From an uncultured Litoreibacter sp. (GTDB taxonomy: Bacteria > Pseudomonadota > Alphaproteobacteria > Rhodobacterales > Rhodobacteraceae), in the NCBI GenBank assembly GCA_947501685.1, contig CANMWQ010000003.1, positions 186,001 through 250,000 of the forward strand: a DNA stretch of 64,000 nucleotides, written 5' to 3'. The position numbers were made by a program, and so were the translations under genes. The notes beneath the pieces are model-generated. The model had not been told where the DNA came from. It made no database searches and worked only from the letters and a program-made list of their open reading frames with translations. Shown one piece after another: positions 1-9,742 of the stretch (within the stretch, counting starts at the first letter, position 1; each line of letters opens with the position of its first letter).

Positions 1-494
1 GCGGCATGGATCGCCGCGAGTACCTCGAGACCAAATTCGGCGGTAAGGAAAACGCCATCAAGGTCTATGGCCGCATCGAAGAGGCCGCGATTGCCGCCGG
101 GCTCGAGATCAACTTCGAGGGCATCAAGACCACTCCCAACACCATCGACGCGCATCGCCTGATCCATTGGGCAGGCCTTGAGGGCCGCCAGACCGCCGTG
201 GTCTCTAAGCTGTTCAAAGCCTATTTCGTCGAAGGTCGCGATATCGGTGACCATGCCGTCCTGACCGAGATTGCCACCGATGCCGAGATGAACACCGACA
301 TGATCGCGCGCCTGCTCGCCAGCGACGCCGACCGCGACGACATCGCCCAGCGCGACGCCCATGCCCGCAAGCGCGGCGTCACCGGCGTGCCCACTTTCGT
401 GGTCGCCAACCAGCACGTCCTGCCCGGCGCGCAACCCGCCGATCTGTGGGAGCGCGTCCTATCCGAGCTGCGCATCCAACCCGATCAGGCCTGA
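1..494 (+). CDS. DsbA/FrnE-family thiol oxidoreductase (5' truncated by window edge)
   Basis: The visible 163 or so residues are the helical insertion and C-terminal part of a DsbA-like thioredoxin-fold protein of the FrnE / 2-hydroxychromene-2-carboxylate isomerase group. The frame is open to the left edge, so the N-terminal beta strand and the expected CxxC active site lie outside the window. The segment GVTGVPTFVV near the C-terminus carries the cis-proline loop (VP) that faces the active site in this fold, and the ending LPGAQPADLWERVL matches the usual last helix. The family is about 210-220 residues, so roughly 50 are missing. The stop codon is 7 bases before the next gene, so the two are probably co-transcribed. 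Redox role is inferred from the fold; the active-site cysteines cannot be checked here. Confidence 0.8.
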   Translation, partial: GMDRREYLETKFGGKENAIKVYGRIEEAAIAAGLEINFEGIKTTPNTIDAHRLIHWAGLEGRQTAVVSKLFKAYFVEGRDIGDHAVLTEIATDAEMNTDMIARLLASDADRDDIAQRDAHARKRGVTGVPTFVVANQHVLPGAQPADLWERVLSELRIQPDQA

Positions 495-501
495 CGCGAG
501 C

Positions 502-1692
502 TTGCCCCTCTCGCCCTCTCAACGCCTCTCCCAGCCGGAGTTCATCGGCCTCATTGCCATGCTTTTTGCCATGGTCGCCTTCTCCATCGACGCCATACTG
601 CCCGCCCTGCCAGACATCGCCGCAGAGATCAGCCCCGACGCCCCCAACCGCGCGCAGCTGATCCTGACCTCCTTTGTCTTCGGCATGGGGCTCGGCACAT
701 TGGTCACTGGACCGCTCTCGGACCGGTTCGGACGTAAGCCCGTCATCCTGTGCGGTGCTGCGCTCTATATCCTCGGCGCCGCCGTGGCGTGGCAGGCCAG
801 TACGCTGAACGAAATGCTCGCAGCCCGCGTGGTACAAGGCCTGGGCGTCGCAGGCCCGCGCGTGGTGGCGCTGGCCATCATCCGCGACATCTACGAGGGC
901 CGCCGCATGGCACAAATCATGTCCTACGCCATGATGATTTTCACGCTGGTGCCCGCCATTGCCCCCTTCATGGGGGCGATCATCATCGACGCGTTCGGCT
1001 GGCGGATGATCTTCGCGGCCTTCATCCTGTTTTGCCTGATCGCCACGACATGGCTGGCCCTGCGCCAGCCCGAAACCCTGCCGCCCGAGCGCCGCCAGCC
1101 TTTCGCGCCTCGCACGCTGGCACGCGCCACGCTGGAATGTTTCTCGCACCGCATATTCACGTTGAGCACCCTCACGCAGGCGCTCACCTTCGGCATGCTC
1201 TTTGGCACGCTCAGCTCCATTCATCCGTTGTTTGACGACACGTTCGGGCGCGGCGAGAGCTTCCCCGCATGGTTCGCCCTGATTGCCGTGATTGGCGGCA
1301 GCGCCAGCATTCTCAACGCCCGGCTGGTGATCGCGCTGGGCATGCGCCGCATGATCCTGTTCGGACTTGGCGGGCTGACCTGCCTGTCAGCCATCGTCGC
1401 CCTGACCGGGCTGATCGCCACCATTCCCTTCCCATTGTTCATGCTCTGGGCCACCGCAATTTTCTTCATGGTCGGGCTGGTCATCGGCAATCTGAACGCG
1501 CTTGCCATGGAGCCCTTGGGCCATATCGCAGGCCTCGCGGCGTCCGTGATCGGAGCCAGTTCGACGGTGCTCGGTGTGGCGCTTGCAATCCCGCTTGGTC
1601 TGGCCTTCAACGGCACACCCGTGCCGCTGGCCATCGGTTTGAGCCTGCTGTCCTTCACGGGCTTCCTCTTGATCCGGCTCGGGCTGCGCTAG
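502..1692 (+). CDS. MFS multidrug exporter, Bcr/CflA type
   Basis: A 12-helix major facilitator of the drug:H+ antiporter-1 class, most like Bcr/CflA exporters. The N-terminal half has FSIDAILPALPDIA in helix 1, the A-motif GPLSDRFGRKPVIL between helices 2 and 3, and the antiporter motif region VVQGLGVAGPRVVALAIIRD in helices 4-5, with the R-D pair typical of Bcr. I place the start at TTG 502 because residues encoded further upstream in this frame are a shadow of the preceding gene and no ATG exists before helix 1. This gives 396 residues, normal for the family. A weak AGG lies 13 bases upstream. Probable substrates are small drugs such as bicyclomycin or sulfathiazole, from family knowledge only. 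Confidence 0.85.
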   Translation: MPLSPSQRLSQPEFIGLIAMLFAMVAFSIDAILPALPDIAAEISPDAPNRAQLILTSFVFGMGLGTLVTGPLSDRFGRKPVILCGAALYILGAAVAWQASTLNEMLAARVVQGLGVAGPRVVALAIIRDIYEGRRMAQIMSYAMMIFTLVPAIAPFMGAIIIDAFGWRMIFAAFILFCLIATTWLALRQPETLPPERRQPFAPRTLARATLECFSHRIFTLSTLTQALTFGMLFGTLSSIHPLFDDTFGRGESFPAWFALIAVIGGSASILNARLVIALGMRRMILFGLGGLTCLSAIVALTGLIATIPFPLFMLWATAIFFMVGLVIGNLNALAMEPLGHIAGLAASVIGASSTVLGVALAIPLGLAFNGTPVPLAIGLSLLSFTGFLLIRLGLR

Positions 1693-1782
1693 GCTGCACA
1701 GGCGCTGTGCGCCCTCTCAGATGGCGCCCTGCCCGCTTTGCCGCGTAAAGCTATCTGCACCGCAACCAAAGGATGATCCCCA

Positions 1783-2319
1783 ATGCTGATGCCCCGCGAA
1801 AAAACCCCCAACCTCTCTCTGCCGCTCCTTGGAGGTGGCACATTCGATCTGACAACAGACGGTGCAGATCTCGGCACTGTCCTCTGTTTCTACCGTGGCC
1901 TGCACTGCCCGCTCTGCGCCACGTACCTGAAAGAGCTCGAAAAACTCACCCCAAAATTCGCCGAAAAAGGCGTGAAAACCATCGCCATCTCGTCTGACGG
2001 TGAAGAGCGCACCCAAGCTATGGCCGACAAGATCGAGGCCAAATCCTTGCGCTTCGCCCATGGCCTGCGCTTGCAAGAGGCCCGCGATTGGGGGCTCTAT
2101 ATCTCCACCTCGCGCGGCAAAACCAGCATTGGCATCGAAGAGCCCGCGCTCTTCTCGGAACCTGGCCTGTTTCTCGTAAACAAAGACCAATCGCTCTATT
2201 ACATGTCGGTGCAAACCATGCCCTTCGTCCGCCCGCATTTCAGCGAACTCCTGGGCGCATTGGATTTTGCCATCGCCAACAGCTACCCCGCACGCGGCGA
2301 ATATCAAGGCGCAGTCTAG
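1783..2319 (+). CDS. AhpC/TSA-like peroxiredoxin-family protein
   Basis: A 178-residue thioredoxin-fold protein. Residues 27-55 read VLCFYRGLHCPLCATYLKEL, the peroxiredoxin-like FxRGxxCPxC signature with two cysteines as CPLC, so this belongs to the AhpC/TSA superfamily branch that keeps a CxxC in place of the lone peroxidatic Cys of classical 2-Cys enzymes. The region TIAISSDGEERTQAMADKI matches the usual second strand and helix. It stands alone, 90 bases after the exporter, with AAGGA about 10 bases before the ATG. A role in peroxide reduction or disulfide exchange is inferred; no dedicated reductase is next to it. Confidence 0.75.
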   Translation: MLMPREKTPNLSLPLLGGGTFDLTTDGADLGTVLCFYRGLHCPLCATYLKELEKLTPKFAEKGVKTIAISSDGEERTQAMADKIEAKSLRFAHGLRLQEARDWGLYISTSRGKTSIGIEEPALFSEPGLFLVNKDQSLYYMSVQTMPFVRPHFSELLGALDFAIANSYPARGEYQGAV

Positions 2320-2386
2320 CCTCAAAGAGCACGGGCAAAGCCTCTCCATTTGGTCACAAATACTCTGAGGTTTTGCCCGCGTGGCT

Positions 2387-2430
2387 CAGGAGCAAAGCTC
2401 CTGAAAGAACGCAAAATATCAGACGCGCGC
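2387..2430. repeat. Degenerate REP-like palindromic element
   Basis: The gap between the peroxiredoxin gene and mfd holds CACAAATACTCTGAGG (from about 2355), then a perfect 7-bp hairpin CAGGAGC-AAA-GCTCCTG (2387-2403), then a GCGC-GCAA-GCGC stem (about 2422-2433). The same order of parts is found at 13221-13297 in a clearer copy. There is no T-run, so it is not a classical terminator, though it sits between two convergent genes. Confidence 0.4.
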
Positions 2431-2443
2431 AAGCGCTCCGGTC

Positions 2444-5400
2444 TTAAGCGCTCTTCTTGGCCGGCTTAAACGTGCCGGCCTTCTCCGCCAGATCGCGTGC
2501 AACTGCGAATGCCCCTTTGATCTTGTCGGCTTCCTTGGTCCAGTCACGCCGCACCACGATCTTGTTGTCTTTCATCTTGGCCAGATTGCGCTCATCGGTC
2601 AGGTATTCGACCAGCCCTTCAGGCCGGGCAAATTTGTTGTCGTGAAACTCAATCGTCGCGCCCCGTTCGCCCGCATTCAGCTTGGAGATCCCTGCGCGCT
2701 TACACATCGCCTTGATCCGCACGACCAGCAACAACGTGTTCACCTCGCGCGGCAAGGTGCCGAAGCGGTCAATCAGCTCGGCGGCAAAGCCTTCCAGCTC
2801 CACCTTCGTGGTCAGCCCCGACAGGCGACGGTAGAGCCCCAAACGCACGTCCAGATCCGAGACATAGTCTTCCGGGATCAGCACCGGTACGCCCAGATTG
2901 ATCACCGGCGCCCATTGGTCATCCGCCTCCGGCACGCCCTCCATCTGGCCGGAGCGGATCTTGGCAATCGCCTCTTCCAGCATGGATTGGTACAGCTCAT
3001 ACCCAACTTCGCGCACAGAGCCCGATTGCTCCTCGCCCAGCACATTGCCCGCGCCCCGAATATCGAGGTCCTGAGAGGCAATATTGAACCCGGCCCCGAG
3101 GCTGTCCAGCGAGCCCAGCACCCGCAGCCGCTTCTCCGCCGTTGCCGTCAGCTTGGCGCGCGGCTTGGTGGTCAGATACGCATAGGCCCGCGTCTTGGAG
3201 CGCCCCACCCGGCCGCGAATTTGATAGAGCTGCGACAGGCCGAACATATCCGCGCGGTGGATCACCATCGTATTGGCCGTCGGAATATCAATGCCGCTTT
3301 CCACAATCGTGGTGGCCAGCAGCACGTCATACTTGCCGTCATAAAACGCGTTCATCCGCTGGTCCAGATCGCCCGGCGCCATCTGCCCATGCGCGACCAT
3401 ATAGCTGACTTCGGGCACCTGCGTTTTCAGGAATTCCTCGATATCGGGCAGGTCGGAGACGCGCGGCACCACGTAGAAGCTTTGCCCGCCGCGATAATGT
3501 TCGCGCAGCAGTGCCTCGCGGATGGTCACGGCGTCAAATTCGCTGACATAGGTGCGGATCGCCAGACGGTCGACAGGCGGGGTGCCGATGATGCTCAGCT
3601 CGCGCACGCCCGACAAAGACAGCTGCAATGTACGCGGGATCGGCGTGGCTGAAAGCGTCAGCACATGAATATCGCTGCGCATCTGCTTCAGCTTTTCCTT
3701 GTGCTGCACCCCGAAATGCTGCTCCTCGTCGATGATCAGCAACCCGAGGTTTTTGAACTTTACCTGCTGGCTCAAAAGCGCGTGCGTCCCGATGGCAATA
3801 TCCACCTCGCCCCGCGCAATCCCCTCGCGGGTCTGGGTCGCCTCCTTGGTGCCGACAAAGCGCGACAGCTGCCGGACGGTCAGCGGGAAGCCCCTAAAGC
3901 GGTCCTTGAAGCTTTGTGTGTGCTGGCGGCTGAGCAACGTCGTGGGGGCCACCACCGCCACCTGCAAGCCCGCCGCTGCCGCCACAAAGGCCGCGCGCAT
4001 CGCGACTTCGGTTTTGCCAAAGCCCACATCGCCGCAAACAAGCCGGTCCATCGGGCGGCCCTTGGCCAGATCATCCAGCACCGCCTCAATCGTGCTCAAC
4101 TGGTCCTCGGTTTCTTCATAAGGGAAGCGCGCGTTAAACGCCTCCCACATGTCTGCTGCGGGCTCCAGAATGGGCGCGCGGCGCAGCTCGCGTTCCGCGG
4201 CCACGCGAATAAGCCGGTCCGCCATATCCTTGATGCGCTGCTTCAGCCGCGCTTTCTTGGCCTGCCATGCGCCACCGCCCAGCTTGTCGAGCATGCCTTC
4301 GTCATGGCCGTAACGCGATAGCAGCTCGACATTCTCCACCGGCAGATACAGCCGGTCGCCGCCCGCATATTCCAGCAAGATGCATTCATGTGGCGCGCCA
4401 GCGGCTGTCACCGTCTCCATGCCCGTGAAACGCCCGATGCCGTGATCGACATGGACCACCAGATCGCCGGGGCTGAGCGTCTGCGCCTCGGTCAGGAAAT
4501 TCTCCGCCCGCTTCTTCTTGCGCGCCCCGCGAATGAGCCGGTCGCCCAGCACGTCCTGCTCCGAAATCACCGCCAAGCCCGGCGTCACAAACCCTTGCTC
4601 CAGCCCCCATATGGCCAGATGCACGCCGCCCGCTATGATCCCGCGCGCGTCGTCAATGAGCACCGTGTCGTGGATCTCCTGATCTGCCAACAAGCCCTGC
4701 AACCGCTCCCGCGCGCCGGCCGAGAAACTGGCGATGACAACCGGCTTCTCCGCCCGCAGCGTCGCAAGATGATCCCCCAAAGCCCCGAAAAGGTTCAGGT
4801 TTTCGGATTGTCGTTCCGGCGCGAAATTGCGCCCGTCACGGCCGCCTGCATCTGTCACCCCCGGACCTGTGGCCTGTGGCAGCACGGCAAATTGAACAAC
4901 CCGCCGCGCCGCAATGGCCTTCTCCCAAGCGGCGTCATCCAGATATAAAAGCGCCGGGGGCACCGGCTTATAGACCGTGTCCAGCCGCGCCTTGGACTTC
5001 ATCGCCTCCACGCGGTTGTCATACTGGTCTGCAATCGTCTCCCAACGCGCCAGCCGCGCGGGCGTCATCTGGTCGTCAAGGCTGATGGATGCCTCGGGCA
5101 GGTAGTCAAACAGATGCTCCAAGCGGTCATGAAAGAACGGCAACCAATGCTCGATGCCCGCATGTTTGCGGCCTGCGCTCACGGCCTCATACAAAGGATC
5201 ATCCGTCCCCGCCGCGCCAAATTCGATACGGTAGTTCTGCCTGAACCGCGTGATCGCGGCCTCGTCCAGTATCACTTCCGAGACCGGCGCCAGCTCTACG
5301 CGGCTCAGCTTCTCCGTCGTGCGTTGGGAGGCCGGATCAAACCGCCGCGCGCCGTCCAGCACATCGCCAAAGAGATCAAGCCGCACCGGGCCGCTCTCGC

Positions 5401-5914
5401 CCGGCGGGTAGATGTCGATGATCCCGCCCCGGATGGCATAATCGCCAGGCTCCATCACCGTCGGGCTTTGGGTGAAGCCCATGCGCACCAGAAATCCGCG
5501 CAAAGCGGCCTCGTCAATCTGGCCGCCGACGGTTGCGGTAAAACTCGATTCCGCCAACACGCTGCGCGCGGGCACGTATTGCGACACGGCTGCAAGGCTG
5601 GTCAGAAGCACAAACGGGCCCGGCACCCCCTGCGCCAAAGCCGCCAGCGTCGCCATCCGCGTCGCCGAGACGTCGGAATTGGGCGAGGTCCGGTCATAGG
5701 GCAGACAATCCCAAGCCGGGAAGCTCAGAACCGGCACGTCAGGGGCGAAAAAGCCAAGCGCCGTGGCCATGGCCTCCATCCGGCGGTCGTCGCGGGCGAC
5801 ATGGATCACGCAGCCGCTTTTGGCCAGCTCGTCCAGCACCAGCTTGGCGTCATGCCCCTCTGGGGCGCCGGATATCGTGACTTTGGAGGGGGCGCTGCTC
5901 ATGCCCGGTGACAT
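2444..5914 (-). CDS. mfd: Transcription-repair coupling factor
   Basis: Full-length Mfd (1156 residues). It displaces RNA polymerase stalled at DNA lesions and recruits UvrA for strand-specific excision repair. The order is as expected: a UvrB-like N-terminal module ([15 protein letters not shown] near residue 65), the RNA polymerase interaction domain starting at [18 protein letters not shown] (about 485-500), the RecG-like translocase with Walker [10 protein letters not shown] near 625 and [11 protein letters not shown] near 728, the TRG-type motif region [22 protein letters not shown] and [15 protein letters not shown], and the C-terminal TRCF domain. The first ATG is taken; an ATG four codons later is equally possible. 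Long open frames on the opposite strand (2642-3652, 5114-5911) are shadows. Confidence 0.97.
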   Translation of the reverse strand: MSPGMSSAPSKVTISGAPEGHDAKLVLDELAKSGCVIHVARDDRRMEAMATALGFFAPDVPVLSFPAWDCLPYDRTSPNSDVSATRMATLAALAQGVPGPFVLLTSLAAVSQYVPARSVLAESSFTATVGGQIDEAALRGFLVRMGFTQSPTVMEPGDYAIRGGIIDIYPPGESGPVRLDLFGDVLDGARRFDPASQRTTEKLSRVELAPVSEVILDEAAITRFRQNYRIEFGAAGTDDPLYEAVSAGRKHAGIEHWLPFFHDRLEHLFDYLPEASISLDDQMTPARLARWETIADQYDNRVEAMKSKARLDTVYKPVPPALLYLDDAAWEKAIAARRVVQFAVLPQATGPGVTDAGGRDGRNFAPERQSENLNLFGALGDHLATLRAEKPVVIASFSAGARERLQGLLADQEIHDTVLIDDARGIIAGGVHLAIWGLEQGFVTPGLAVISEQDVLGDRLIRGARKKKRAENFLTEAQTLSPGDLVVHVDHGIGRFTGMETVTAAGAPHECILLEYAGGDRLYLPVENVELLSRYGHDEGMLDKLGGGAWQAKKARLKQRIKDMADRLIRVAAERELRRAPILEPAADMWEAFNARFPYEETEDQLSTIEAVLDDLAKGRPMDRLVCGDVGFGKTEVAMRAAFVAAAAGLQVAVVAPTTLLSRQHTQSFKDRFRGFPLTVRQLSRFVGTKEATQTREGIARGEVDIAIGTHALLSQQVKFKNLGLLIIDEEQHFGVQHKEKLKQMRSDIHVLTLSATPIPRTLQLSLSGVRELSIIGTPPVDRLAIRTYVSEFDAVTIREALLREHYRGGQSFYVVPRVSDLPDIEEFLKTQVPEVSYMVAHGQMAPGDLDQRMNAFYDGKYDVLLATTIVESGIDIPTANTMVIHRADMFGLSQLYQIRGRVGRSKTRAYAYLTTKPRAKLTATAEKRLRVLGSLDSLGAGFNIASQDLDIRGAGNVLGEEQSGSVREVGYELYQSMLEEAIAKIRSGQMEGVPEADDQWAPVINLGVPVLIPEDYVSDLDVRLGLYRRLSGLTTKVELEGFAAELIDRFGTLPREVNTLLLVVRIKAMCKRAGISKLNAGERGATIEFHDNKFARPEGLVEYLTDERNLAKMKDNKIVVRRDWTKEADKIKGAFAVARDLAEKAGTFKPAKKSA

Positions 5915-5941
5915 ACGGCACGAGACGGCAGGGTCAAGCGC

Positions 5942-6457
5942 TCAGAGCACGCCCGCGGTGATATTGACATACATCCCCCACATCGAGCTGATCAGGATCG
6001 ACACCATGCCCAGAAGCTGGATGATCAGCCGGTGGCTTTTCAAAATCTTGCGCAGCGCCTCACCAGAGACGTTTCGCGCGCGTCTCGCATTCCATACCGA
6101 CAGGGCAAAAATCATCAGCATTGGCACCATGACCAGCGACAGGGCCTGACAGAATTCGACGCCGTAGACGAAACCGGTCATCACCAGCCCGGTGATCAGG
6201 AAGGACGCAAAGATCGTGAGCCACATGCCCGCCTCATCGGCGATATAGGTCAGCCGGTTGGCGTTGATGCGCACCAGATCTTCAAGGTCTTGCTCCGCCT
6301 GCCCGCCTTGCTTGGCAGCGCGCGACACCATGTCAAACGGCACGCCCAGCACGTAATGCGAGGCGGTTGACCAGAACACAGCCAGCATGATCCAGAACCA
6401 CAGGTTCGAGAAAGAGCGTGGGTCAATCAGCTCGAAAGCGGTAACGTAGAAATCCAA
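5942..6457 (-). CDS. Small integral membrane protein, roseobacter SufBCD-component-like annotation
   Basis: About 171 residues with four hydrophobic stretches (FSNLWFWIMLAVFWSTAS, FASFLITGLVMTGFVYG, a third around MVPMLMIFALSV, and LGMVSILISSMWGMYVNI). I recall homologues in Rhodobacteraceae carried as component of SufBCD complex; that name has no support in this sequence and no suf genes are nearby. The start is TTG at 6457: it begins the conserved part LDFYVTAFELIDPRSF and has GAGAGG 10 bases upstream. The frame stays open to 6820, but that stretch would run into hemB on the other strand. It is divergent from hemB and 27 bases after the mfd start, so it may share the mfd transcript. Confidence 0.65.
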   Translation of the reverse strand: MDFYVTAFELIDPRSFSNLWFWIMLAVFWSTASHYVLGVPFDMVSRAAKQGGQAEQDLEDLVRINANRLTYIADEAGMWLTIFASFLITGLVMTGFVYGVEFCQALSLVMVPMLMIFALSVWNARRARNVSGEALRKILKSHRLIIQLLGMVSILISSMWGMYVNITAGVL

Positions 6458-6599
6458 AGCTGAGGGGCCTCTCGGGTCGTAGTATCGTCGCAGTTGCGCC
6501 ACCCTATAGGCGGCGTCAGGCCAGCGCCAGCCTATGCGCGCTTGAGACGCAGCAAAAAACGTGGCACCCACGGATGGACCACAGCTATTGGACGAAACT

Positions 6600-7586
6600 A
6601 TGACGCGCGCGCTTCCCACACGGTTCAGACGCCTGAAAACCACCCCCGCCATCCGGGCGCTGGTGCAGGAGACCGTGCTCAGCCCCTCCGACCTGATCTG
6701 GCCGATGTTTGTCATGGAGGGCGAGAACGCCCGCACGCAGGTGCCCTCTATGCCCGGCGTGGAGCGATTGAGCGTCGATCTGATCGTCGAGGCCGCCCGC
6801 AAGGCGGAGGCCCTGAGCATCCCCGCGATTTGCCTGTTTCCCTACACAGACACCGCGCTGAAGACCCAAGGCTGCGAGGAGGCCTGGAACCCCGACAATC
6901 TGTCAAACCGCGCGACCCGCGCCATTCGCGACGCGGGCGTCAACGTGGCGATCATGACCGACGTCGCACTGGACCCTTACAATATCAACGGCCATGACGG
7001 CATCGTGCGCGACGGCGTCATCGTGAATGATGAAAGCGTCGAGGCGCTGGTGAAAATGGCCCTCGCGCAGGCGGAGGCTGGCGCGGATATTCTGGGCCCC
7101 TCCGACATGATGGACGGCCGCATTGGGGCCATTCGCACGGAGCTGGAGGCGCAGGGCTTCACCGACACTGCCATTCTCAGCTATGCCGCCAAATACGCCT
7201 CCGCCTATTACGGCCCGTTCCGCGACGCCGTAGGCGCGTCGGGAGCGCTCACGGGCGACAAGAAAACCTACCAGATGAACCCGGCCAATGCCGATGAGGC
7301 GCTGCGTCTGGTGGCCCGCGATCTCGATGAGGGGGCGGATATGGTCATGGTCAAACCTGGCCAGCCCTATCTCGACATCTGCCGCGCCGTCAAAGACGGG
7401 CTTGGCGCGCCATCCTTTGCCTATCAGGTCTCCGGCGAATTCGCGATGATCGTGGCGGCGGGCCAGCAAGGCTGGATCGATGAGGAGGCCTGTATCCTTG
7501 AAAGTCTCATGGGTTTCAAACGCGCGGGCTGCGACGGGGTGCTCACCTATTTCGCCCCTCGCGTGGCCGCGCTGCTGAACGGCTAG
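6600..7586 (+). CDS. hemB: Delta-aminolevulinic acid dehydratase (porphobilinogen synthase)
   Basis: Condenses two 5-aminolevulinates to porphobilinogen in tetrapyrrole synthesis. The 328-residue protein has both Schiff-base lysines: K in LSYAAKYASAYYGPF near 197 and K in MVMVKPGQPYLD near 251, close to the E. coli numbering. The segment IMTDVALDPYNINGHDG has aspartates and no cysteines, so this is the zinc-free, magnesium-type active site seen in Rhodobacter and Pseudomonas. The ATG at 6600 (MTRALPTRFRRL) is preferred; an in-frame ATG at 6561 would add 13 unconserved residues. It is divergent from the preceding membrane protein gene with 142 bases between them. Confidence 0.97.
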   Translation: MTRALPTRFRRLKTTPAIRALVQETVLSPSDLIWPMFVMEGENARTQVPSMPGVERLSVDLIVEAARKAEALSIPAICLFPYTDTALKTQGCEEAWNPDNLSNRATRAIRDAGVNVAIMTDVALDPYNINGHDGIVRDGVIVNDESVEALVKMALAQAEAGADILGPSDMMDGRIGAIRTELEAQGFTDTAILSYAAKYASAYYGPFRDAVGASGALTGDKKTYQMNPANADEALRLVARDLDEGADMVMVKPGQPYLDICRAVKDGLGAPSFAYQVSGEFAMIVAAGQQGWIDEEACILESLMGFKRAGCDGVLTYFAPRVAALLNG

Positions 7587-7706
7587 ACGATCATACCATA
7601 TCTAGCTGCTAATTGACGTGACACCGCAACTCAGTTGCAGTATTATTGTGTCAACGCACCGCGACAGCCGGGCGATTTGAGCAACACGAAAACAGGCGGA
7701 ACTTTT

Positions 7707-8279
7707 ATGGACAGAGCGATCTCACGCGTTTCACGGCGCAATTTTCTGGTCAGTGGCGCGGCACTTGGCGGGCTTGCGGCCTGCGGCAATGGCGTCAACA
7801 GCCAAGGCGGTGCCAAGCTCGACGCGCGCGTCGATCAGGCCTTCAACTTCATGTATCAAAACGTACCCGGCAGCCGCGATCTGGCTGGAAAGGCCGTAGG
7901 CGTGCTGATGATGCCGGTCATCACCAAGGCCGGGCTTTTCGGCCCCGGAGGCTCCTTCGGGCGCGGCGCGTTGCGCGTGGGTGGGGCGACGATCGACTAT
8001 TACTCCGCCACCACCGCGACTTTCGGCTTCCAGCTTGGCGCGCAGCAGTTCTCCAACGCGCTGTTCTTCATGACGGAAGATGCGCTCAGCGATTTCCGCC
8101 GTTCCCCCGGCTGGACCCTCGGGGCGGATGCGGAATATGCCGTGTCCAACGAAGCGGGCAATCTCGGGGTGGACACGACCACCGCGCTGTCGCCTGTCAT
8201 CGCGCTGATCTTCGGTCAAGCCGGTCTGATCGCGGGGGCCACCATCGAAGGGGCCAAATACAACCGGATTATTCCATAA
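7707..8279 (+). CDS. SYLF (YSC84-related) domain lipoprotein with Tat-type signal
   Basis: 190 residues. The N-terminus has a twin-arginine motif SRRNFL (residues 9-14), a hydrophobic stretch, and a lipobox LAAC with the cysteine at 26, so it is predicted to be Tat-exported and lipid-anchored. From residue 45 on it fits the SYLF/YSC84 lipid-binding family: KAVGVLMMPVITKAGLFGPGGSFGRGALRV, YYSATTATFGFQLGAQQFSNALFFMT, and the glycine/alanine-rich end LIFGQAGLIAGATIEGAKY. Start supported by AGGCGGA about 10 bases upstream. It stands alone, 120 bases after hemB. Function in bacteria is not established; lipid or phosphoinositide binding is family knowledge. Confidence 0.85.
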   Translation: MDRAISRVSRRNFLVSGAALGGLAACGNGVNSQGGAKLDARVDQAFNFMYQNVPGSRDLAGKAVGVLMMPVITKAGLFGPGGSFGRGALRVGGATIDYYSATTATFGFQLGAQQFSNALFFMTEDALSDFRRSPGWTLGADAEYAVSNEAGNLGVDTTTALSPVIALIFGQAGLIAGATIEGAKYNRIIP

Positions 8280-8291
8280 TAACAAGTGTTT

Positions 8292-8315
8292 AGGGCGGGG
8301 CCTTCATCCCGCCCT
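8292..8315. terminator. Hairpin between convergent genes
   Basis: AGGGCGGG (8292-8299), an 8-base loop, then CCCGCCCT (8308-8315) followed by TTA. The 8-bp stem lies exactly between the SYLF gene (+) and the FAD oxidase gene (-) and could end both transcripts. The T-run is poor. Confidence 0.45.
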
Positions 8316-9742
8316 TACCGGATCAACGCGCCGGGGTTCAGGATATTTTTCGGGTCCAGCGCCGTCTTGATCTGCCGCAGCATCATCTGCCGCGCCGCAC
8401 TTCCATAGCTCTCCAAATCGCCGGTTTTCAGCCGCCCGATCCCGTGCTCCGCCGAGATAGAGCCGCCATGCGCGTGGGTCACATCATTGATCGCCAGCCG
8501 CACGGCGTCGATGATCCCCGGATTGGCGGCCAGAAATTCCGCTTTGCCCATACCCTCGGGCGGGAACACGTTGTGATGGATATTCCCATCCCCCAGATGC
8601 CCGTAGCTGTTGATCTGCACGCCCGCATGAATGCCCGCAATCGCGGCCACCGTCTCGGCGATAAACCCGTCCACCTTACTGACCGCCACAGACGTATCAC
8701 TGTTGCAAAACGCCCCCGCCATGCGGTTGGCCTCAGGCGTATATTCCCGCAAATCCCACAGCGCGTCCCGCTGCGCTTCGGACTGCGCGATCACCGCGTC
8801 TTGCAGCAGCTTTTGCTCGAAACAGGCCTCTAACGCGGCCTCAATCCGTGTGCCCATCCCGGCAGGGCCGGAGGCCTCCATCAGCAGCGCCCAAGGCGGG
8901 GTCTGAGTAAACGGATTGCGCAGATCCGGGAATTTCGCTGTCACCAGATCAAGCCCCAGCCCGCTCATCAGCTCCAAAGCCGACAGGCTCTCGCCCAGAT
9001 GGCCCTTTAACGCCTTATAGAGCGCCAGCCCTTCCGCCGGAGACCCCACAGCCAGAAACGCCGTCCCCGTTTCCGCATCGCGGGGCTTCAGCGTCAGCGC
9101 CGCTGCCGTGATGATGCCCAAGGTCCCCTCGCTGCCGATCAGCAAATGCCGCAGGTCATAGCCCGTGTTGTTCTTTTGCAAAGGTGCCAGCTCGTTGAGC
9201 ACCGTCCCATCCGCCAGCACCGCCTCCACGCCCAGACACAGATCGCGCGCATTGCCGTAGCGCAGCACCTGAATCCCGCCCGCATTTGTCGCCAGATTGC
9301 CGCCAATACAACAGCTGCCCTTGGAGGCCATGCTCAGCGGAAAAATCATATCCACCTCCAGCGCCGCCGCATGGATGTTTTCCAGAATGCAGCCCGCTTC
9401 CACCACCATCACCGCGTCATCCGCGTTGATTTCGCGCACCGCATTCATCTTTTCCAGCGACACGATCACCGCACGCGCGTCGTCAATGGAGAGCTGCCCC
9501 GCGACCACGCCCGTGCCGCCGCTATAGGGGATTACGCCCACGCCTTCGCCCGCGCAAAGCGTCACAATCTCGGAGACCTGCGCCGTGCTGGACGGCATCA
9601 GCACCAAAGCGCCCTGCCCTTCAAACCGCCCGCGCGGATCCTCGAAATAGCGCGGCGCGTCCTCGGGCGTTTTCCACCCGGATGCGCCTACGCAGGTTTT
9701 CAGCCGGTCAAGCAGCGCTTGGGACGGCGTGGCGAACCCCAT
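8315..9742 (-). CDS. FAD-linked 2-hydroxyacid dehydrogenase (GlcD / D-lactate dehydrogenase family)
   Basis: 475 residues. The PCMH-type FAD-binding half has VIPYSGGTGVVAGQLSI and KGSCCIGGNLATNAGG; the C-terminal FAD-oxidase domain ends with GHLGDGNIHHNVF and SAEHGIGRLKTG, the paired histidine motifs of D-lactate and glycolate dehydrogenases and D-2-hydroxyglutarate dehydrogenase. The reaction is probably oxidation of a D-2-hydroxyacid to the 2-oxoacid with electron transfer to a carrier. Its ATG directly follows the TAA stop of the upstream reductase gene (TAAATG), which points to translational coupling. Which hydroxyacid is used cannot be told; there are no glcE/glcF genes beside it, so a single-subunit D-lactate or D-2-hydroxyglutarate type is more likely than glycolate oxidase. 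Confidence 0.85.
   Translation of the reverse strand: MGFATPSQALLDRLKTCVGASGWKTPEDAPRYFEDPRGRFEGQGALVLMPSSTAQVSEIVTLCAGEGVGVIPYSGGTGVVAGQLSIDDARAVIVSLEKMNAVREINADDAVMVVEAGCILENIHAAALEVDMIFPLSMASKGSCCIGGNLATNAGGIQVLRYGNARDLCLGVEAVLADGTVLNELAPLQKNNTGYDLRHLLIGSEGTLGIITAAALTLKPRDAETGTAFLAVGSPAEGLALYKALKGHLGESLSALELMSGLGLDLVTAKFPDLRNPFTQTPPWALLMEASGPAGMGTRIEAALEACFEQKLLQDAVIAQSEAQRDALWDLREYTPEANRMAGAFCNSDTSVAVSKVDGFIAETVAAIAGIHAGVQINSYGHLGDGNIHHNVFPPEGMGKAEFLAANPGIIDAVRLAINDVTHAHGGSISAEHGIGRLKTGDLESYGSAARQMMLRQIKTALDPKNILNPGALIR

Noticed and set aside
379-1224. Open frame of 281 codons on the minus strand
   Set aside because: Antisense shadow of the exporter gene; composition (Arg, Gly, His, Asp-rich) and no homology-like motifs.
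2642-3652. Open frame of 336 codons on the plus strand
   Set aside because: Antisense shadow of mfd; the mfd translation has all expected motifs in this region.
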